The notes: generated by a model from the sequence alone, not told the origin. A stretch of 64,000 bases of DNA from Bacillota bacterium (GCA_040757085.1 JBFLXJ010000002.1:62001-126000), one strand, 5' to 3'; positions 42,819-53,277 are shown, counted from the stretch's first letter. A program made the numbers and translations.

Positions 42819-43230
42819 TCTGCTCTCCCTCGCTCGACCGCACCCCGGCCTGTTCCAGTACCTGCTCTGCCACGAAGATGGGTGCCTCCGTGCGCAGGGC
42901 CAGGGCCAGGGCATCGCTGGGACGTGAGTCGACTTCGAAAGTGCGCCCGTCCGCCTCGACCTCGATGAGGGCATAGAAGGTCTCATTGCGCAGGTCATTG
43001 ATCGACACCCGCTTGACCCGCGCCCCCAAGGCATCAAGCATACTTTTCAGGAGGTCGTGGGTGATGGGACGGGGCGGCTGCACCCCTTCCAGGGCCAGGG
43101 CAATGGAGCCTGCCTCGAGGTGCCCGATCCATATGGGCAGGGACCGGTTACCATCCACCTCCTTGAGGAACACAACCACCTGGTCGGACACCATGTCCAT
43201 GCCCAGACGCTCCACCTTGACCGCTTTCAT
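42811..43230 (-). CDS. Bifunctional nuclease family protein (DUF151)
   Basis: About 139 aa from ATG 43230, with GGGGGG 6 nt upstream. The DUF151 pattern is complete: VVVFLKEVDGNRSLPIWIGHLEAGSIALAL, PRPITHDLLKSML, VNDLRNETFYALIEVE-like INDLRNETFYALIEVE and the acidic site DSRPSDALALALR. Plant and Thermotoga members are described as small nucleases, but bacterial function is unsettled. Followed by the coupled 325-aa gene. Confidence 0.92.
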   Translation of the reverse strand: MKAVKVERLGMDMVSDQVVVFLKEVDGNRSLPIWIGHLEAGSIALALEGVQPPRPITHDLLKSMLDALGARVKRVSINDLRNETFYALIEVEADGRTFEVDSRPSDALALALRTEAPIFVAEQVLEQAGVRSSEGEQSG

Positions 43231-43344
43231 GCCCATCCCCCCTGAGCCGTGCGTTCCCAGCATACACGATGGCGCACCCGCCGGGCAAGTCACACCGCGA
43301 CTCGCCGGACCTACCGGGCGGCCGGGAACACCGCGCCCGGACAC

Positions 43345-45069
43345 CTAACCTCCTAGTGAGACCACCACCCCCAGGGGCTGGCGGCCATCCAGGTAGGCGG
43401 AGAACCTGCCTCGGTAAACCTTGACTGCCGGATGACCGGTATCTTCCGCCGGGTAACGGCAGAACCACTCCCGATGATACACATTGCTCCCCAGGTGGGT
43501 GAAGACGGGCAGGTACAGGATACGGTCGTTCTCCAGGTCAGCGAAGAAATGGGTACCATAAGATAGCTCAGGGATGAAGCTCTCCTCCCGGGAGCCCAGT
43601 TCCACCAGCAGCCCGGCATGGGCCACCTCCCGGTACTGGACGGGCACTCCCTGAGCGGGATGGGAAGATCCCCACCGCCCCGGTCCCACCAGGATATAGC
43701 GGTCTCCCGCCAGTCGCTCATTCACGCGTCCCACTTCCCTGGCCACGCGGGCCTTGTCGGCGGTGTGCCGGTACAGGTCGGGATCGACGTAGACCAGGTG
43801 GTTGACGTTCTCCAGTTGACCGTTGGTCATCATGCGGTCCCCCCGCAGGATGAGTTCACCGGGGAGCATGGAGGGAATGCGCACGGGCCGGAACTCCTCA
43901 TAGCTGGAAAGGGGGCGCGCCTGCACAACGCAGAACTCGCGCGTCCCGGTGGCGTAGGTGAACTCCACGTCCACCGGCGTGTCCATGGCCTGGGAGTCCT
44001 CGAGCAGGTCAAAAAGTTCCCGTGCGGTTTCCAGTACGGGCCGGAAATGCTGCACCAGGGTGGGGAAACTGAACACGTACCTGGTGCCCGCAGGTCCCTC
44101 GGGTAGAAGAGCCGGCGGAGGAACCAGTTCGTTGCGGTCGGGCAAATACAACTGGGCGTACCAGGAGAAGTGGGGATGGCAGGCAACCACGTCCGGCCTC
44201 TGGTTGATGTTCCAGGATTGCAGGCGCCCCGAGGGCAGGTGCAGGGCGTCAAATATCTCCTGGGAGTAGCGAGCCACGTCGCGGGGATCGTTGCCCTCAG
44301 GCCTGAGCTCGGGATTGGTGAGGGAAGCCAGGCGCGCGTACCCCCGTCCCGTGCAACGGGTCCCCAGGCCAAATACCAGGCGCAGGACGCCATCCTCCGG
44401 CCGGACACGCTCACTCCAGCACCGGTAGTTGCGCGAAAACCCTACCCCGGAAATCTCGGGATAGAAGAGATCTCGGTGCTCCTCACCCACCAACCTCTGC
44501 AGGATCACGGCCATGCTGTCGTCCCCCAGGCCCCGTCGCTGCCGGTATGCCACCGCATCGGGGCAGTACACCGAGGCATAAACCTCCTTGATAGCCGCCT
44601 CCAGTGCGGCCAGGCGCACCTCCAGGGGCCCCCGGTTGGGGATGAACACCGTGTGGTATTTGCCGGCGAAGGAATACCGCAGGCTGTCCTCCAGGAAAGC
44701 AGAGGAACGCACGGCCAGCGGGTAATCCACCTCCGCCAACCACGACGCCAGCCGTTGCCGCGCCGGTCCCGGTAGCGGTGCTCGGGCGAATGCAGCCACT
44801 ATTTCGGCGTACTCCTCCATGGTGCGGGCGCCCGGGCTGAACCGGTACAGGTCGTTCTCATCGAGGAATTGTTCGAACACGCCTGTGGGAAGAACCCAGG
44901 TGGGCGGGATCAACACGCGCGTGCCCAAAAGGCCCCGCCGGGCCAGCACCTGCTCGGCCAGGAACAGGCCCTTGGCCTTGCCTCCCACAAAGCCCGACCC
45001 CAGCATCCTTGCCCGGCAGGCAGGGATGTCCAGGGGATTGAAGGCGACGTAACCTGCCCCTCTGCCCAA
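43345..45069 (-). CDS. PEP/pyruvate-binding (PPDK N-terminal-like) domain protein
   Basis: A 574-aa protein starting at TTG 45069. Residues 20-70 have GSGFVGGKAKGLFLAEQVL and VLIPPTWVLPTGVFEQFL, followed by PLAVRSSAFLEDSLRYSFAGKYHTVF with the R-S-S-x-x-E-D signature of the ATP-grasp nucleotide domain of PEP synthase/PPDK. VEFTYATGTREFCVVQARPL is the metal-binding end of that domain. The swivelling phosphohistidine and PEP-binding domains are missing; instead about 190 residues of unknown structure follow (HPAQGVPVQYREV, SYGTHFFADLENDRI). It could phosphorylate a separate partner. Related to stand-alone pyruvate phosphate dikinase-like proteins of anaerobes. Confidence 0.75.
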   Translation of the reverse strand: MGRGAGYVAFNPLDIPACRARMLGSGFVGGKAKGLFLAEQVLARRGLLGTRVLIPPTWVLPTGVFEQFLDENDLYRFSPGARTMEEYAEIVAAFARAPLPGPARQRLASWLAEVDYPLAVRSSAFLEDSLRYSFAGKYHTVFIPNRGPLEVRLAALEAAIKEVYASVYCPDAVAYRQRRGLGDDSMAVILQRLVGEEHRDLFYPEISGVGFSRNYRCWSERVRPEDGVLRLVFGLGTRCTGRGYARLASLTNPELRPEGNDPRDVARYSQEIFDALHLPSGRLQSWNINQRPDVVACHPHFSWYAQLYLPDRNELVPPPALLPEGPAGTRYVFSFPTLVQHFRPVLETARELFDLLEDSQAMDTPVDVEFTYATGTREFCVVQARPLSSYEEFRPVRIPSMLPGELILRGDRMMTNGQLENVNHLVYVDPDLYRHTADKARVAREVGRVNERLAGDRYILVGPGRWGSSHPAQGVPVQYREVAHAGLLVELGSREESFIPELSYGTHFFADLENDRILYLPVFTHLGSNVYHREWFCRYPAEDTGHPAVKVYRGRFSAYLDGRQPLGVVVSLGG

Positions 45070-45072
45070 CCC

Positions 45073-46407
45073 TCACTCTCCCCCGGCACGGTGCCGCGCC
45101 ACCTGAGCCTTAACTGCCGCCAGCCGTTCCCCGTGGAGCGGGTAAAGCACCATGCACAGGAAGGCAAGGGCCACGGCCACCAGGGGGACTCCCGCCATGA
45201 GGAAACGCATGCCCCACAGCGCAGAAGCCGGTTGCACCGCCAGATTGGGGTCGTAGCCGGTGGCGGTGAGGACGGCACCCATCACCAGGCCCTGGAAGGA
45301 GATTCCCAGTCGGATGAATAGGGCGTGTACACCGAAATACATGCCTTCGCGGCGGGCACCAGAGCGCAACTCGTCCTCGTCGATAACGTCAGAGATGAGC
45401 ACGTCCAGAAGCAGCATTAGGCCGGGCAACCCCAGGCCCAGCAAGGCCGCGTACACCACACCGCCTGCGAAATCGCTCACGAACCAGGCAGGAAGGAGCG
45501 TGAGCCCGAAAATGACCAGCCCCACCATCATGGCCTTGCGCGGCCCCAGCCGCACGGTGATGCGACCCCAGGGGTGGAGCAGGACAAACACCACCAGGAA
45601 GCAGCCCAGCAGCATCAGGGTGTGCTGACCCTCGTTAAGCCCGAGCACGTACTTGGTGTAAAAACGCAAGGTGGCCATCAGCACCGTCCAGGAAAACTGC
45701 ACCGTGAGGCTGGTCAGCACGAATGTGAGGAAGGACCGGTTGGCCAGGGTGTATCGCAGGGCTGGCCCCAGGGGCAGGGGTTCCCCGCGCAGGGAAGGGT
45801 CTTCCCGGCTGCCCAGCAGTGAAATGCCCAGGGCCACGCCAGTGACCACACCCAGGATCAGCCCCATCCCGGGCCAGCCTACGGTACCGTACAGCACGGG
45901 GACCAGGGCCACCCCCAGGATGAGACCCACGTTCCCGAAGATCTGGCGCCAGGCCGACACGTGGGCCCGTTCCCGCAGGCTGGTGAACATCTCGGGAAAC
46001 AGCGAGGTCCAGTTGAGTACTACCAGGGTGTAGAAGAAATCGTACAGGAAAATGACGACCAGGAAGTACACAAATAGTCCGGTTGGCGCGAGGCCGGGGG
46101 GGCTCCACACCAGGATGAAGAAAACTACCAGGGGTAAGAGCCCGCCCGCGATCCAGGGAATGCGGCGGCCCCAGCGGGTGGAAGTGCGGTCGGAAACGTA
46201 CCCGATCATGGGATCGTTAACCGCATTCCAGATCCCGTAGAGGGTCATCCCTATGGTGGCCACCCAGAACGCCGGCAACTTGAGGACATCCACATAAAAG
46301 AACACCGCATACGTAGAAAAAGCCTGGGCCGGGACAGATGCCCCCAGCGAACCCAGGCTGTAGGCCAGCATCCGGGCCGTGCCCAGCGGCTTGCGGCCCC
46401 CCTCCAT
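45073..46407 (-). CDS. GPH-family sugar:cation symporter
   Basis: A 444-aa membrane protein of the glycoside-pentoside-hexuronide (MelB-like) MFS group. LAYSLGSLGASVPAQAF at the start, then GIWNAVNDPMIGYVSDRTSTRWGRRIPWI, the family's loop 2-3 signature, and a second-half R-x-G-x-R-K motif in VRLGPRKAMM. About 12 helices. ATG 46407 with GGGAGGGGAGGG upstream. Sugar or sulphonated sugar is possible; no catabolic genes adjoin it. Confidence 0.88.
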   Translation of the reverse strand: MEGGRKPLGTARMLAYSLGSLGASVPAQAFSTYAVFFYVDVLKLPAFWVATIGMTLYGIWNAVNDPMIGYVSDRTSTRWGRRIPWIAGGLLPLVVFFILVWSPPGLAPTGLFVYFLVVIFLYDFFYTLVVLNWTSLFPEMFTSLRERAHVSAWRQIFGNVGLILGVALVPVLYGTVGWPGMGLILGVVTGVALGISLLGSREDPSLRGEPLPLGPALRYTLANRSFLTFVLTSLTVQFSWTVLMATLRFYTKYVLGLNEGQHTLMLLGCFLVVFVLLHPWGRITVRLGPRKAMMVGLVIFGLTLLPAWFVSDFAGGVVYAALLGLGLPGLMLLLDVLISDVIDEDELRSGARREGMYFGVHALFIRLGISFQGLVMGAVLTATGYDPNLAVQPASALWGMRFLMAGVPLVAVALAFLCMVLYPLHGERLAAVKAQVARHRAGGE

Positions 46408-46439
46408 GCCCCGCCCTCCCCTCCCGTTCTATGTCGCGG

Positions 46440-47453
46440 CTACGGGCGCAGATGACAGGCTACCAACCTCCCGTTCCCTACCTCCCGCAACGAGGGTTCA
46501 GCCTCGCGACAGGCAGCCTGCGCATACCGGCACCTGGTGTGGAAGCGGCAACCGGGCGGGGGATTGATGGGGCTGGGCACATCTCCCTCCAGGACGATGC
46601 GCTCGCGCCGTACCTCGGGGTTGGGGATGGGAATGGCAGACAGGAGGGCCTCGGTGTAGGGATGGTACGGCTCGGCAAATAGCTCATCCGCCGATGCCAC
46701 CTCAACCAGTTTGCCCAGGTACATTACGCCCACCCGGTCGGACACATGCTTGATCACGTGCAGGCCGTGGGCGATGAAAACATAGGTCAGGCCGAACTGT
46801 TCTTGCAGCTCGTCCAGCAGGTTCAGGATCTGGCTCTGGATGGACACGTCCAGGGCGGAAACGGGTTCATCACAAATGATTAACTTGGGATGCAGGGCCA
46901 GGGCGCGGGCGATACCGATGCGCTGCCTCTGCCCGCCGGAGAACTCGTGGGGGTAGCGGCGGGCATCGGAAGCCTGCAGGCCCACCACCTGCAGGAGTTC
47001 CTTCACCCGTTCCTGCTTCTTAGCGCCCCGCGCCACCCCGTGGATCTCAAGGGGTTCACCGATGATCTCCCCCACCGTCATGCGGGGGTTCAGGGAGGCG
47101 TACGGGTCCTGGAATATGATCTGCATCTCCCGGCGCAGGCGGCGCATCTGCGCGGGAGAGAGAGCGAACACATCCTGCCCGTCAAAGTACACTTTGCCGG
47201 AAGTGGCCGGGGTGAGGCGCAGGATCACCCGCCCGGCCGTGGTCTTACCGCAGCCGGACTCCCCCACCAGGCCGAAGGTCTCGCCGCGCCTCACCGTGAA
47301 CGATACCCCGTCCACGGCGTAAACGTACCCCACTACCCGGGAGAACACACCCCCGTAAATGGGAAAGTGCTTCTTCAGGTCCACCACTTCCAGCAACGTC
47401 TCGCTCTGGGGAGAGCTGGCGGGACCTGCTTCTTCTTTCAGTACCACGCTCAA
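46440..47453 (-). CDS. Oligopeptide/dipeptide ABC transporter ATP-binding protein OppF-like
   Basis: A 337-aa ATPase starting at TTG 47453 (GGAGG upstream; overlaps the preceding stop). Walker [15 protein letters not shown], signature [15 protein letters not shown], Walker [15 protein letters not shown], and the Opp-type C-terminal extension [19 protein letters not shown] with cysteines that in some members bind an FeS cluster. It pairs with the OppD-like gene. No permease or binding protein is present in this window. Confidence 0.93.
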   Translation of the reverse strand: MSVVLKEEAGPASSPQSETLLEVVDLKKHFPIYGGVFSRVVGYVYAVDGVSFTVRRGETFGLVGESGCGKTTAGRVILRLTPATSGKVYFDGQDVFALSPAQMRRLRREMQIIFQDPYASLNPRMTVGEIIGEPLEIHGVARGAKKQERVKELLQVVGLQASDARRYPHEFSGGQRQRIGIARALALHPKLIICDEPVSALDVSIQSQILNLLDELQEQFGLTYVFIAHGLHVIKHVSDRVGVMYLGKLVEVASADELFAEPYHPYTEALLSAIPIPNPEVRRERIVLEGDVPSPINPPPGCRFHTRCRYAQAACREAEPSLREVGNGRLVACHLRP

Positions 47454-48446
47454 TTACGCCACCTCCCTGGCCGGGCGCCGCTCCGCCGGGGTAAAGTGGC
47501 AGGCGATGCGGCGGGAACCCTGCTCGACCAGCGGGGGTTCCTGAGTCCGGCAGATATCCTGAGCATATGGACACCGGGGATGGAACCGGCACCCGGGTGG
47601 GAACTCCAGCGGGTTGGGGACCACGCCCTCGATCACGTGCAACCTGCCCCGGGGACGGTCGATACGGGGGATGCAGGTGAGCAGGCCCTCTGTGTAGGGA
47701 TGGAGCGGTTCGCGGAACAGGTCATACACAACCGCCTCCTCAACCACCTTGCCCGAGTACATGACCACCACCCGCTCCGCCATCTCCGCGATCACACCCA
47801 GGTCGTGGGTGATGAGCATGATAGCCATCCCCAGTTCCCGCTTCAGAGTCTTCATCAATTCCAGGATCTGGGCCTGGATGGTCACGTCCAGGGCGGTGGT
47901 GGGTTCGTCAGCGATGAGCAACTTGGGGTTGCAGGAGAGGGCCATGGCGATCATGGCCCGCTGCCGCATCCCGCCCGACAACTGATGGGGATACTCCCGG
48001 ATGCGCCGGTGGGGATCCGGCACGCCCACCAGGCGCAGCATATGCTCGGCCTTGGCCATGGCCTCCCGGCGCTTGAGACCCTGGTGCAACTGGATGGCTT
48101 CCGCGATCTGGTCACCGATGGTGTACACCGGGTTGAGGGAGGTCATGGGTTCCTGGAATATCATGGCGATATCGTTGCCGCGGATCTTTCGCATTTCAGG
48201 CTCCGACTTCTTGAGCAGGTCTTCCCCTTCAAACAGGATCTCCCCGCCCACGTACCTGCCGGGCGGGATGGGCACCAGCCTCATGATGGACAGGGACGTC
48301 ACACTCTTGCCGCACCCGGACTCTCCCACCACCCCCAGGGTCTCACCCCGGTTGATGTGGAAGGTCACCCCGTCCACGGCGGGAAGGACCCCGTCGGAGG
48401 TGAAGAAGTACGTCTTCAGGTCCTTGACCTCGATCAGCTTCTCCAA
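47454..48446 (-). CDS. Oligopeptide/dipeptide ABC transporter ATP-binding protein OppD-like
   Basis: A 330-aa ATPase, TTG start at 48446 after GGGAGGG. Walker [17 protein letters not shown]-loop [13 protein letters not shown], signature [15 protein letters not shown], Walker [14 protein letters not shown], and the C-terminal [13 protein letters not shown] extension. First gene of a two-ATPase unit whose membrane and binding components must be encoded elsewhere or be shared. Confidence 0.93.
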   Translation of the reverse strand: MEKLIEVKDLKTYFFTSDGVLPAVDGVTFHINRGETLGVVGESGCGKSVTSLSIMRLVPIPPGRYVGGEILFEGEDLLKKSEPEMRKIRGNDIAMIFQEPMTSLNPVYTIGDQIAEAIQLHQGLKRREAMAKAEHMLRLVGVPDPHRRIREYPHQLSGGMRQRAMIAMALSCNPKLLIADEPTTALDVTIQAQILELMKTLKRELGMAIMLITHDLGVIAEMAERVVVMYSGKVVEEAVVYDLFREPLHPYTEGLLTCIPRIDRPRGRLHVIEGVVPNPLEFPPGCRFHPRCPYAQDICRTQEPPLVEQGSRRIACHFTPAERRPAREVA

Positions 48447-48593
48447 ATTCAGCCCTCCCCCAATCCTCGTTCCCCTAAACTTTTCGCGCCTGTGCGCAAT
48501 TCTCCTCCTGCCTCCACGCCGGATGGTTCACGGGGGGAAGGAGATCGGGAACGGGAAAGAAAATATAGATTGTGCCGGGGGTGAAGGTCCGGG

Positions 48594-49322
48594 TTGGCAG
48601 ACGACGACAAAGGTCCCAGACGCAACGACCGGGGAGGTGCCGACCGGTCAGCATCTCGCAAGGGACGGGGAGGCACCAACCGGTCGGCAGCCCGGCAGGG
48701 GTTGCGGTATGGCCTGGTCATGGCCGCCCTGGCGTTCGGCATTTCCCTAGGCATGTCCCTTCCCACACAGGCTCTTTCTTCCCGACTCAGCATCGTTCCC
48801 GCGCTGCTCGCCATCCTTGTGGTGATTGGCATCGGCGTGGTATTCGACATCGTGGGCGTCGCCACCGCCGCCGCCTCCGAGGCACCCTTCCACGCCCGCG
48901 CCGCCAAAAAGAAACCGGGCGCCCGCCAGGCCCTGTGGATGGTCCGCAACGCTGACAAAGTCAATAACTTTTGTACGGACGTGGTCGGTGATATATGCGG
49001 CACCCTGAGCGGAGCGGCCGCCTCCACCCTCGTGGTAAGGCTGGCCGCCCTGTATCCGCAAGCAGGGAACCTGCTCCCCCAGGTGCTGGTGGTGAGCGGC
49101 GTGGCTGCCCTCACCATCGGGGGAAAAGCTGCCTGCAAAGGCCTGGCCATCCGGCGTTCGGAGGAAATCGTCACCTGGGCGGGCGACCTGCTCTACCGCC
49201 TGCGCCTGCTCCCTCTGGGGAATAACGGCCGCGCCCGGCCAGCCCGGATCAGGCTCGACCGGGGGCACATATCCCCCCGGAAAGAATCGAGGGAACCCGG
49301 CGGCACGCGTGGTCACAAGTAA
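48594..49322 (+). CDS. Membrane protein resembling the DUF21/CNNM transmembrane domain
   Basis: A 242-aa protein from TTG 48594. A basic, Arg/Gly-rich N-terminal 35 residues precede helices at about 38-60 and 66-92, ending FDIVGVATAAASEAPFHARAAKK, then a helix pair around 110-165. The second helix followed by A-A-A-S-E-A-P-F-H recalls the DUF21 domain of CorC/CNNM Mg2+ transporters. The CBS and CorC domains are absent. Possible cation transport or signalling; identification is tentative. It diverges from oppD and overlaps the FeS oxidoreductase stop by 10 bp. Confidence 0.68.
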   Translation: MADDDKGPRRNDRGGADRSASRKGRGGTNRSAARQGLRYGLVMAALAFGISLGMSLPTQALSSRLSIVPALLAILVVIGIGVVFDIVGVATAAASEAPFHARAAKKKPGARQALWMVRNADKVNNFCTDVVGDICGTLSGAAASTLVVRLAALYPQAGNLLPQVLVVSGVAALTIGGKAACKGLAIRRSEEIVTWAGDLLYRLRLLPLGNNGRARPARIRLDRGHISPRKESREPGGTRGHK

Positions 49323-51367
49323 CGGGTCATCAACTCGGCCAGATCGAGGACGCTGAATGCCCGGCTCCTTTCCTTGGCCCCGTCTTCCAGCATGGTCAGG
49401 CAGAAGGGACAGGCAGTTACCACCATCGTCGCCCGTGTCGCCATGATCTCGTCGGTGCGCATCAGGTTGATGCGTTTGCCCAGCGCCTCCTCCAGGAAGG
49501 TGCGGCCGCCCCCGCCGCCGCAGCAGAAACTGCGCCGCCTCGAGTGCGCAAGTTCCACCCGCGCCAGGCCCAGCCCGTCGATGAGACGCCGGGGAGCATC
49601 GTATATCCCCGCGTACCTGCCCAGGTAGCAGGAATCGTGGTACACCACTACTTCGACCCCGTCCACCTGCCGGGCGGGCTTGAGCCTTCCTTCCCGCATG
49701 AGGTGGGCCAGCAGGGCAGTATGGTGCATTACCTGGAACTGCCCTCCCAGGGCGGGATACTCGCGACTCAGGACGTGATAACAGTGGGGGCAGGCGGTGA
49801 CGATGCGCCGCACCCCGGCTCCTGATATGGCGGCGATGTTGTGTTCCGCCAGGGTCTGGAAGAGGTACTCGTTCCCCAACCGGCGGGCGGGGTCACCGCA
49901 ACACCTCTCCCGGGTGCCCAGGATGCCGAACGGTACCCCCGCCTTCTTGAGCAGCCCGGCCACGCTGGCCGCCACCTGGCGGTTGCGGGCATCAAATGCC
50001 CCCGCGCACCCCACCCAGTACAGCCAGGCATCGGGATGATCGGCCACCACGGTGGTGAATTCGGGTATCCCCAGCCCGTCCGCCCACTGGGCCCGGTCGG
50101 CCCAACCCACTCCCCAGGGATTAAAGTTAGTCTCCACGTTGCGCAGCGTGAGCTGGGCTTCGGAGGGAAAATCCCCTTCCACCATGACCAGGTAGCGCCT
50201 CATATCCACCAGCAGGGCCGGGTGGTCGACGTACACCGGACAATGCTCCTGGCAGGCCCCGCAGGTGGTACACGACCAGATGACGTCGGCCTCCACCACC
50301 TGACCGGGTATGACGCGCGGGCCGGCCTGCCCTTCCCCTCCGGCGCCACCCGCTGTGGCGGTGCGCATCGCAGGACCACCGCCAGAGGACGCCCGCACCA
50401 GGGCGGACTGCCGCCAGGGCAAAGCGACCTCCAGTTCCCGGCGCAGATCGAGCACCACCTGTTTAGGGGTGAGGGGCTTTCCGGAAAGGTGGGCCGGGCA
50501 CACTTCCTGGCAGCGCCCGCATCTGGTGCATGCCTCCAGGGCCAGCCTTCCCCGCGGCCCCAATTCATTCAGGTTGGCCAGCCCATATACCTCCCGGGTC
50601 TCGTCGCTGAAGTCGACGGGAACCAGCACCCCCCGCGGGCCCAGGTCGCGCAGCAGTTGATGGGCAGGGCCCATCACCAGGTGGAGCAGCTTGGAGAAGG
50701 GCAACCATGCCACCAGGCCCAAAGCGGTGAGGAGGTGCACCCACCACAGCACCCGGTGCCAGCCCATCAGGATGTCCGCGGGCACTCCCGCCAGGAGTGC
50801 GGCCAGGGCCGCTCCCACGGGACTCCAAGCCTGCCAGGGATCAGAGGAGGCCGCCAGCCGCAACCCTTCCAGGGCGAACCCGTTGAGCACCACGAACAGG
50901 AGCCCGCCCAGGATGACGGCGTCCTCCCACCGGTTGTCCAGCCGGGCCGGCCTGACCAGGTAGCGGCGCACCAGGGCCATCACCAACCCGGCCGCCGCCA
51001 GTGCCCCGAAGATGTCCAGGGCCAGGGAAAGCCAGAGGTAGAAGGTGCCCCGGAACACGGGCAGGTGAAAGTCGGCTTCCAGAAGCACGATGGCAGTCCC
51101 GAACAGGAGCACCAGCATACCCCACATGATGAATAGATGCATGATCGCCGCGTAGGGATCCGTCCAGAACCGCCGCTGGAACAGACCATCCACCACCAGG
51201 GACCCCAGGCGCCGCCAGGGCTGGTCCCACCAGGACTGCCGGGGTCCCCGGCGGATCAGGCGGTAGTGCCCCCACAACCCCAGGGCAAGGACCCCCAGGG
51301 CGATGGCGAGGAAAAGGTATAACCAGAGGTGACCGGAAATGTTCCAGTATATGGGTCGTGTGGGCAT
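49313..51367 (-). CDS. Membrane-bound FeS oxidoreductase of the Etf-linked (EMO / HdrD-like) type
   Basis: A 684-aa protein. The first ~250 residues hold about six membrane helices resembling the NarI-type haem b subunit, including spaced His residues (MHLFIMWG, WHRVLWWVH). Two [4Fe-4S] motifs follow: CTRCGRCQEVCPAHL and CTTCGACQEHCPVYV. Then two CCG domains: one ends ERCCGDPAR, the other has HDSCYLGRYAGIYDAPR and FCCGGGGG. This architecture matches the ETF:menaquinone oxidoreductases of anaerobes that move electrons between acyl-CoA-derived ETF and quinones. etfA lies 12 bp upstream in the same operon. Confidence 0.88.
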   Translation of the reverse strand: MPTRPIYWNISGHLWLYLFLAIALGVLALGLWGHYRLIRRGPRQSWWDQPWRRLGSLVVDGLFQRRFWTDPYAAIMHLFIMWGMLVLLFGTAIVLLEADFHLPVFRGTFYLWLSLALDIFGALAAAGLVMALVRRYLVRPARLDNRWEDAVILGGLLFVVLNGFALEGLRLAASSDPWQAWSPVGAALAALLAGVPADILMGWHRVLWWVHLLTALGLVAWLPFSKLLHLVMGPAHQLLRDLGPRGVLVPVDFSDETREVYGLANLNELGPRGRLALEACTRCGRCQEVCPAHLSGKPLTPKQVVLDLRRELEVALPWRQSALVRASSGGGPAMRTATAGGAGGEGQAGPRVIPGQVVEADVIWSCTTCGACQEHCPVYVDHPALLVDMRRYLVMVEGDFPSEAQLTLRNVETNFNPWGVGWADRAQWADGLGIPEFTTVVADHPDAWLYWVGCAGAFDARNRQVAASVAGLLKKAGVPFGILGTRERCCGDPARRLGNEYLFQTLAEHNIAAISGAGVRRIVTACPHCYHVLSREYPALGGQFQVMHHTALLAHLMREGRLKPARQVDGVEVVVYHDSCYLGRYAGIYDAPRRLIDGLGLARVELAHSRRRSFCCGGGGGRTFLEEALGKRINLMRTDEIMATRATMVVTACPFCLTMLEDGAKERSRAFSVLDLAELMTRYL

Positions 51368-51379
51368 GACAACCAGCTC

Positions 51380-52366
51380 CTAGGCGCGGGCCAGCATCTC
51401 GCGCAGTTCCCTGGTAAGAGCCGGCACCACCTGGAACAGATCTCCCACGATCCCGTAATCGGCCACCTTGAAGATGTAAGCGTCAGGGTCCTTGTTGATG
51501 GCCACGATGCAGCGCGCAGACGACATCCCCGCCAGGTGCTGGATGGCACCCGATATCCCGCAGGCGATGTACAGGTTGGGCGATACCGCCTTGCCCGTCT
51601 GTCCCACCTGGTGGTCGTAGCTGATCCAGCCCGCATCCACCGCGGCCCGGGAGGCGCCCACCGCCGCCCCCAGCACATCGGCCAGCTCCTCGATGACCCG
51701 GAACCCCCCGGGGCCACCCACGCCCCGGCCCCCGGACACGATGATCTCCGCTTCCTGCAGGCTTACCCTCCCCGCCATCTGGCGGATGGTCTCCCTCACC
51801 ACCGTGGTGACAGCAGCTGCCGGCACCTCCACCTGCACCCGCTCATAGCCGGGAGAGGTGGCAGCCACCTGGACCGTCCCCAGGGCGTTGGGCCGGAACG
51901 TGGCCATCACCGGGTGACCTGGCTTCGACACCGCGCGGGCGTACAGCTTGCCACCGTAAAGGGGCCTGGTGAACACAAACCGGCCGTCCTCCCAGGCCAG
52001 GCCGGTGCAGTCGGCGTGCAGGGCCGCCCCCACCCGCTCCGCCACCCGGGGAGCCAGGTCGCGGGCCAGGGGTGTGTTGCCGAAGAACAGGGCCGCGGGC
52101 TCCCGCTCTTTGAGGCAGGCAGCCACCGCCCAGGCATACGCCTGGCTCGTGTAAACACCGAGGCCGGGTCCATCCAGGTGCAGTACAGAATCGGCCCCGA
52201 ACGGCGCCAGGCGCGCCGGTGCATCCTCGGGAGCAGGACCCACCACCAGGGCCACCAGGGGCTGCCCGGTGCTGTCCGCCACCGCCCGGCACTGCGAGAG
52301 CAGCTCACCCGTTACCTTGCGGAACTCTCCTTCCTTCGCCTCGGCATATATGAATATCCCCGCCAT
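51380..52366 (-). CDS. etfA: Electron transfer flavoprotein alpha subunit
   Basis: About 328 aa from ATG 52366, with GGAGGGTGG upstream. The C-terminal FAD domain is typical: [39 protein letters not shown] with the FAD-contacting Q-V-G-Q-T-G, then [35 protein letters not shown]. It forms a heterodimer with EtfB. 13 bp after etfB. Confidence 0.96.
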   Translation of the reverse strand: MAGIFIYAEAKEGEFRKVTGELLSQCRAVADSTGQPLVALVVGPAPEDAPARLAPFGADSVLHLDGPGLGVYTSQAYAWAVAACLKEREPAALFFGNTPLARDLAPRVAERVGAALHADCTGLAWEDGRFVFTRPLYGGKLYARAVSKPGHPVMATFRPNALGTVQVAATSPGYERVQVEVPAAAVTTVVRETIRQMAGRVSLQEAEIIVSGGRGVGGPGGFRVIEELADVLGAAVGASRAAVDAGWISYDHQVGQTGKAVSPNLYIACGISGAIQHLAGMSSARCIVAINKDPDAYIFKVADYGIVGDLFQVVPALTRELREMLARA

Positions 52367-52379
52367 CTTCCCCACCCTC

Positions 52380-53168
52380 CTACAGCACCTTGGCTTCTTC
52401 CCGCAGGAGGTGGGCCAGGGTGCGGGCCGCCTCCTCCGGCTCACCCGCCACCAGGCGCCCACCCTTGCGCCCGGGCGCCGGTTGCAGCGACAGCACCTCG
52501 CTCCGGCAGGCATCCGCCACCTCCTGAGCACCCAGGCCGAGCTGGACCAGGGTGGGACGCCCGATCTCCTTGCGCCTCGCCTTCATGATGGCGGGAATGG
52601 TGGGATAGCGCGGTTCGTTCAACCCCTTCTGGGCGGTCACCACGGCGGGCAGAGGCATTTCCACCACCTCCACGCCGCCCTCCACTTCCCGGTAGGCCAA
52701 CAGCTTCTGCCCCTGGATCTCCAGCTTCGTCACCGCGTTGGCGTGAGGAAGACCCAGCCTCTCGGCCAGACGGAGTCCCACCTGGGCAGAAGCATCGTCG
52801 ATGGCCACCCGTCCGCACAGGATGAGGTCAAATCCGATCTGGGCCACGGCGGCGTGCAGGACGGCAGCCACCGCGGCGGCATCGGCCCGGGCCAGGCTCT
52901 CGTCCCAGATGTGCACGGCCTGGTCCGCCCCCATAGCCAGCCCCGTGCGCAGAGCTTCCTCGGCCCGGGGCGGACCCACACACACCATGGTGACGGTGGC
53001 CTCGCCTCCCAGCCTCTCTTTGATACGCAGCCCTTCTTCCAGGGCAAACTCGTCATACGGGTTAATGATGAACGTTATCCCGGTTTCGTCTATGGACCTG
53101 CCGTCTTTGCCCACCGTAACCTTGGCCTCGGTGTCCGGCACCTGCTTGGCACATACCACGATGCGCAA
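52380..53168 (-). CDS. etfB: Electron transfer flavoprotein beta subunit
   Basis: A 262-aa EtfB from TTG 53168 (GGAGGGATGAGGG upstream). Signatures: [57 protein letters not shown], and [17 protein letters not shown]. First gene of etfB-etfA-oxidoreductase. The operon would pass electrons from flavin-dependent dehydrogenases to the membrane. Confidence 0.96.
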   Translation of the reverse strand: MRIVVCAKQVPDTEAKVTVGKDGRSIDETGITFIINPYDEFALEEGLRIKERLGGEATVTMVCVGPPRAEEALRTGLAMGADQAVHIWDESLARADAAAVAAVLHAAVAQIGFDLILCGRVAIDDASAQVGLRLAERLGLPHANAVTKLEIQGQKLLAYREVEGGVEVVEMPLPAVVTAQKGLNEPRYPTIPAIMKARRKEIGRPTLVQLGLGAQEVADACRSEVLSLQPAPGRKGGRLVAGEPEEAARTLAHLLREEAKVL

Positions 53169-53277
53169 CCCTCATCCCTCCATGAATGCCAGAACTTTTG
53201 GGCAGTGCGTTGCTGGCAAAGGGCAGGTCCCACCTCCCGAGCTTACTAGATTCACCACGGGACCACTTCATTCCTAC

